Assembly: GCF_000260435.1 (NCBI RefSeq)
Contig: NZ_BACQ01000030.1
Span: 1 to 55,549 of the forward strand
Direction: 5' to 3'
DNA: 55,549 nucleotides
DNA from: Lacticaseibacillus zeae DSM 20178 = KCTC 3804
GTDB lineage: Bacteria > Bacillota > Bacilli > Lactobacillales > Lactobacillaceae
Under the pieces are notes generated by a model, which saw nothing but the letters and a program-made list of their open reading frames with translations, did not search any database and had not been told where the DNA came from. The translations under genes and the position numbers were made by a program. Positions 51,850-55,549 of the stretch are shown piece by piece (the first letter of the stretch is position 1; every line of letters begins with the position of its first letter).

Positions 51850-52617
51850 CTAAGGCTTAGGCGTTACATTGGCCGGGGTTGATTCTAAGGTCCAAGTCAA
51901 CGCGGTAACGTAAGCCTTGGCCATCTTCGGTGTCTTACCCGGAACTGACAATTCAACGGAATGGCCCATTTGCTTGTCGTCACCGAAACGGTAGATCCAT
52001 GTGCCCATTCCTTGGTCCTTAACTGCTTCAACCGGGGCAATCTGGGCGGTGCCCGGAATTAATTCAAATGATGCCAAACCGGTTGGGGCGTACTTCGAAT
52101 CGGTTGCTGAAACCAGACTCGCATTCTTGAACTTCAGTTGCGCGCCGATCAATTCACGGGTGGCATCATCTTTCACAGCGAACTGTTTATCTTGCTTCAC
52201 TTTCAAGGTCCAACCTTCAAAAGTTCCACGCTTGTCGGAAACCTGAACATAATTAGGCCGGTCGACAGTTGTGCCGTCTTGTTGGGCAAACGCCTGTGGC
52301 TTCGCATAGTATTTGGCATCATCGCTACTGATCGCTGCTTCGCCGAACGTAAAGCTGGAAGCAAAGTCCAGTGACAGCGGGCCGCTTGTCCCCGGTGTCG
52401 GGTTGCCGCCTGGGTTACTTGGATCAATCGGCTTGATTGGATTAGGATCGGTAGGATCAAGCGGATCTTTTGGTCCGGTACTTGAGTTGTCGGCTTTAAA
52501 CGTCACCTCACCATTTGAAATCATGTCAGTTGCTGAAGCCGCGTTAACTGCTGCCGGTGCTACAAGTCCTACCAAGGTTAATCCCAATAACGGTGCTGTC
52601 CAGATACTCTTCTTCAT
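51850..52617 (-). CDS. cscB: WxL domain surface protein
   Basis: 255 aa. Signal peptide ending VNAAS (about residue 27), a Pro/Asp-rich linker (DPLDPTDPNPIKPIDPSNPGG), then the WxL domain with both motifs, GWTLKV and LTWTLESTP near the C-terminus. WxL domains bind the peptidoglycan without covalent anchoring. AAGGAAAA precedes the ATG, overlapping the end of the cscD-like gene (2-nt gap). Confidence 0.92.
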   Translation of the reverse strand: MKKSIWTAPLLGLTLVGLVAPAAVNAASATDMISNGEVTFKADNSSTGPKDPLDPTDPNPIKPIDPSNPGGNPTPGTSGPLSLDFASSFTFGEAAISSDDAKYYAKPQAFAQQDGTTVDRPNYVQVSDKRGTFEGWTLKVKQDKQFAVKDDATRELIGAQLKFKNASLVSATDSKYAPTGLASFELIPGTAQIAPVEAVKDQGMGTWIYRFGDDKQMGHSVELSVPGKTPKMAKAYVTALTWTLESTPANVTPKP

Positions 52618-52619
52618 TT

Positions 52620-52970
52620 TTATTTTCCTTCTTCCTTATCTTCTTTAGGTTGTTTGATGATGAAAAACAGGAGCATGGTGACGATCAACAAGCCGCCGAT
52701 TAAGCCGTATAGTATTTCCGGTCGCTCCCCAAGTCGCGGAACGAGTCCGGACCTGGACGGCGGGGCTTGTGACGTCGCTGATGGCTGATGTTGCTGGTTA
52801 TTCGACTCGTGAGTTGATGAGGCTGTCGATGTTTCTTCGGCAGTAGATGAGGCCGGTTCAACAAAAACAACCTCACCTGTCGACGTGTATTGACTATCTG
52901 CAATGGCAACGAATTGTGGATGGCAAGCGAGTCCCAGCAAAAGAACAGCCAGTGGCAACCATTTTTTCAT
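52620..52970 (-). CDS. cscD: Small cell-wall anchor protein of the csc cluster
   Basis: 116 aa. Signal peptide (about residues 1-24), a Ser/Thr-rich stalk (STAEETSTASSTHESNNQ), then a sorting-signal-like ending: VPRLGE, a hydrophobic helix (ILYGLIGGLLIVTMLLFFII) and a charged tail. CscD proteins carry LPxTG; here the position reads VPRLG, with Leu in place of Thr, so sortase cleavage is doubtful and the protein may stay in the membrane. AAAGGAT lies 8 nt before the ATG. Confidence 0.8.
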   Translation of the reverse strand: MKKWLPLAVLLLGLACHPQFVAIADSQYTSTGEVVFVEPASSTAEETSTASSTHESNNQQHQPSATSQAPPSRSGLVPRLGERPEILYGLIGGLLIVTMLLFFIIKQPKEDKEEGK

Positions 52971-52985
52971 TTGGCCTATCCTTTC

Positions 52986-54945
52986 TTAATTTCCTGGCAC
53001 GTCTTGCAGTGACCAGTCCAGTTCTCCCGAAAAGCTGCCGATCTTTTGTTTTTCAATCGGCAGGGTCAATTTGAACCCGCGAGCCGAGCTATCAATGGCG
53101 GTATTCCATTCACTGCTAACATCGCGTTCGGTGATACCCACATTGACTTCAGCAAGAATCGCCTGACTGGACAGAGTTTGTTCCTGACCGGCCTGATTCG
53201 TATAGGTTAGGCACCGGGTCGCGTCCACATTGCCGTTTTTAAACGGGCGTGCCATTCTAAGATAGAGGCGCGATTTCCGGGAGCCATTCGTGCGCGAATC
53301 TTCAATTTTTAAGCTGCCTTGAACGCGTGGCCGTAAGATTTGGGTCAACCCGGTAACCGTTTGATTCCCAAAATCCAAATCCGGCACGCTGATGACGGCT
53401 AGCTTGCCTGCTGGTTTCGGAACCACTTGCCGCTTTAATTTAAAAACCGACGCATTGCCCACCTGCTTTGCAACATCAGTGGGAAGTGCCGTTGGTTGCC
53501 GACTTACATACTTACCGTTAAAAATCCAATCGTCGTCACCGGTTTGGGTTGTCAGTAATTGGCCGTCCGCATGAACCTCGTACCCTTTTGTTTATTGGTT
53601 AAAGGGTTCAAGCAACACATTGGCCTGACTGGAAACCAAACCGGTGGGACTCGTTCCCCCAAATTTTCCGGTTTCAAGTATTAATTCATCGGCGTTATCA
53701 AGCGTAATGGTGCCTTTCCCTTTCTTGAAGAAATCGCCATTGACGTTTTTTAAATTTGCTTTCGCCCCCGGCCCTAGATTGATACTGGAGTTACTATTGA
53801 AATTGGTTGCACTAACCGTTTCGGCTAATAACTGGCCATTTCTTTGAACATCGATGGTCAGATCATGGTTATAGAACATTAAATTGCCAGCGACCGTTCT
53901 GCTGGTCTTAACATCCAAAACCGCCTCTTCACCAATGACGATACGGTTGTTGCGGATTGCGCCGATGCCGGTGTAGACAAGCGCATTGGTGGTATCGACT
54001 TTCAACCGTGCCCGCTTCTTTAATTCCAAATTCAACGGCCCGGTTGACGGCCAAAAGGTTCCCAGGACCTCGCCTTTAGCCAAGGTGATGGTGGTGTCTG
54101 AATCTTCTTCAAATAAAAAATTAGTGGCTTCGGCGAATTCCTGGATGAAGAATGAACCCGGGTTCTTCGTCGTGTAAAAACTGTTTTTCCCTCTGAAAAT
54201 AATCTGGTTACTTTTATCGCGGATGTGAAGCGGTTGGGCACCATAATCTGAGTAATAGTCGACGTTTTCAATGATGATCTGACTGTTTCTAATGCTATTG
54301 TCTGCCGGCGCAATGCCGTAGTAGTTATTGGCAGAATGTTTAACGGACGCCTTGCCGATTTTAATATTTTTAAACGTAATCTGGATGCCACTGGCCGCGA
54401 AATAAATCCCGCGATGCCAATCTAGTCCGCTATTGTACATATAGGTGTATTTGTGATCGCCATCAATGGTGACTGACTGGCGCACCGGGATAGCGGCATC
54501 GCCAATATTGATATCAGCCGTTAAGCGAATATGCGTTTCACCACGTTTAATGGCGGCTGCCAATTCTTGAGCAGTTCCTACTAGAAAAGGTGAGGATTGG
54601 CTGGAGCTTGGTGCGGGCGCTGCTCTTTTTTGCCGCCGCTTCGAAGTCGCTGCGTCATCGGCTTGATCAGTTAGCGCTTCGTGAGTTGTATCACTCGCAA
54701 TTGGCTGACTGGCAGACGCGGCGCTGACGTTGCTCGCTATCATTTGATTCGAACTCGTCGATGCTTCGCTACTTGTCTCAAGCTTACTTTCGGGGCTAGT
54801 AGATGGCACCTGTTGATCCGATTGTGAAACCGACGCTTCATTTAAGACTGGGCTAGGTGCTGATGAAGCTGCCTGTGAACCGACATTTAATGTAAGTGGT
54901 TGCAACAGCATGACACCTGACAAAAGCCAAAAAAAACTGTTTCAT
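52986..54945 (-). pseudogene. cscC: Large WxL surface protein with beta-helix, broken
   Basis: CscC-type WxL protein, about 652 codons if repaired. The original start is ATG 54945 (AAAGGGGTG upstream): MKQFF, then a run of eight T (54936-54929). Removing one T joins MKQFF to WLLSGVMLLQPLTLNVGSQA, a normal signal peptide. Then a Ser/Thr-rich region, a right-handed beta-helix (ADINIGDAAIPVRQSVTIDG, IIENVDYYSDYGAQPLHIRD), as in pectate-lyase-like adhesins, and an in-frame TAA at 53594-53592 (EPFNQ-stop-TKGYEV) before the WxL domain, which ends LDWSLQDVP. A frameshift after four codons and a later nonsense codon make expression of the full protein impossible as read. First gene of the csc operon. 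Confidence 0.82.
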
Positions 54946-55185
54946 TTGTTTCACCCCTTTCTCAATGTTATTGATTATATAAGGTGGTTCTGACGTTTGT
55001 CATTTTCAGTTTTTATTTATAGGCTTAAAAAATAAAAAAATAACGGCTAATCCCGTTAATTTCCTAGGTATACAAGATTTTAAAAATCAGCTTGAAAACG
55101 GCGTCAATTTAATTCGGTTAGTCCAGTTAGCTGTGATCAATTTGTGAAATTGTTCTTTAATGGATACTGAAGAACATTTTCGCAA

Positions 55186-55318
55186 TTACTCATCATCGTT
55201 AAAAACAAACCGCAAACCATTTCTTTTATAACGGTAGATGGGTGCTATTCGTAAATCAGTTGGTAATGGTTCATGCCATTTACGATAGGCCTGTGTTGGA
55301 AGTGGCGTCGTTCCCCAT
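55186..55318 (-). pseudogene. Possible 3' gene remnant
   Basis: One minus frame reads LWGTTPLPTQAYRKWHEP, then PTDLRIAPIYRYKRNG and LRFVFNDDE to a TAA at 55188-55186. It looks protein-like (aromatic and charged, no low complexity), but it has no start codon: upstream it runs straight into palindrome R14. It is probably the C-terminal end of a gene cut by the repeat. No family recognised. The rest of the 54946-55185 gap is AT-rich, with the probable csc promoter, which I cannot pin down. Confidence 0.35.
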
Positions 55319-55400
55319 AACGCGTTCGCCGGCGCAGGAGTCTGCGTGTAAGGACCTCGGTCGCAATGGCCAAAGACCGGCCATCACGCTCGAGGCCACT
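55318..55400 (-). repeat. Dispersed palindrome copy R14, truncated
   Basis: Right arm and centre complete, left arm stops after GGCCACTT and is replaced by unrelated sequence. Inner arms CCTCGGTCG/CGCTCGAGG show a T-A to C-G compensatory change against the common CCTTGG/CCAAGG. Confidence 0.85.
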
Positions 55401-55439
55401 TTTGATTAGGTATCTAGATGTACGTAACCCGTACTCTCT

Positions 55440-55549
55440 CCATAACGCGTTCGCCGGCGCAGGAGTCTGCGTGTAAGGACCTTGGTCGCAATGGCCAAGC
55501 CCGGGCCATCACGCCCAAGGCCACTTACACTCCGACTCCTAAACGCGCC
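55440..55549 (-). repeat. Dispersed palindrome copy R15, cut by window end
   Basis: Same orientation as R14, 39 nt away. Arm pair GGAGTC/GACTCC, complementary; the left end continues beyond the window. Confidence 0.92.

Noticed and set aside
52986-53462. Independent 158-aa gene
   Set aside because: In the same frame as the upstream segment and separated only by a stop codon; it is the WxL end of the same pseudogene.
53592-54923. Independent 443-aa gene starting at MSGVMLL
   Set aside because: The start lacks a ribosome site; the signal peptide and ribosome site lie just upstream in another frame, so it is part of a broken csc gene.

Overview
The window looks like chromosome of a Lacticaseibacillus (the casei/paracasei/rhamnosus group). 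The basis is recognition of protein families and their combination: xylulose-5-phosphate phosphoketolase, an Asp23/Gls24 envelope-stress operon, a WxL/DUF916 cell-surface (csc-type) cluster, a signal-less gamma-glutamyltransferase, an LVIS_2131-type protein, RarA and acetate kinase, with moderate GC and strong AGGAGG-type ribosome sites. No rRNA, tRNA, CRISPR array, phage or insertion sequence was recognised. Species level cannot be fixed without a search.

Layout. 0.2-6.5 kb: a processive family-2 glycosyltransferase, a small hypothetical, an orphan GatD-like amidotransferase, an NADP-reductase-like protein, and the operon DUF969-DUF979-pcp. 6.7-8.7 kb: glsB-amaP-DUF2273-asp23-asp23 (minus strand). 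9-13 kb: small redox and unknown genes, a doubly frameshifted D-2-hydroxyacid dehydrogenase, and a hypothetical gene behind a promoter whose spacer contains a LexA/DinR-like box. 13-21.7 kb: gamma-glutamyltransferase homologue, TauE/SafE + DUF1634, a TPM-domain protein, NADH oxidase and an FAD/NAD(P) protein. 21.9-24.6 kb: an Rgg-type regulator divergent from an ABC exporter that is followed by a 21-codon ORF with a perfect ribosome site and its own terminator. 24.6-31.7 kb: baeRF-like protein, Nudix hydrolase, a five-gene ABC transporter operon, and an orphan OppA. 32-34.4 kb: phosphoketolase. 34.8-39.2 kb: small membrane proteins, an MFS exporter, a large structured intergenic element, an HhH-GPD glycosylase and a metallophosphatase. 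39.3-45.5 kb: a sugar module (FGGY kinase, class II aldolase, PTS IIC of the UlaA type without IIA/IIB, DeoR regulator) next to acetate kinase. 45.7-50.3 kb: rarA, hypotheticals and an Mga-type regulator. 50.7-55 kb: a csc cluster whose largest WxL gene is broken.

The most striking non-coding feature is a family of about 120-bp imperfect palindromes, some fifteen full, diverged or collapsed copies, all intergenic and often in same-orientation doublets. Their two arms differ from copy to copy in a compensatory way, so the hairpin is what is kept. Four copies lie about 20 nt upstream of start codons, directly against the ribosome site, with the same polarity. The other leading candidates for something undescribed are the Rgg-exporter-peptide cassette and the LexA-box gene.

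Genes plausibly working together: FGGY kinase and aldolase feeding central metabolism with phosphoketolase and acetate kinase nearby; the Asp23 operon for envelope stress; the csc proteins as one surface complex; and pcp with its two membrane neighbours. All start choices were made by eye from ribosome-site spacing; no similarity search was run.
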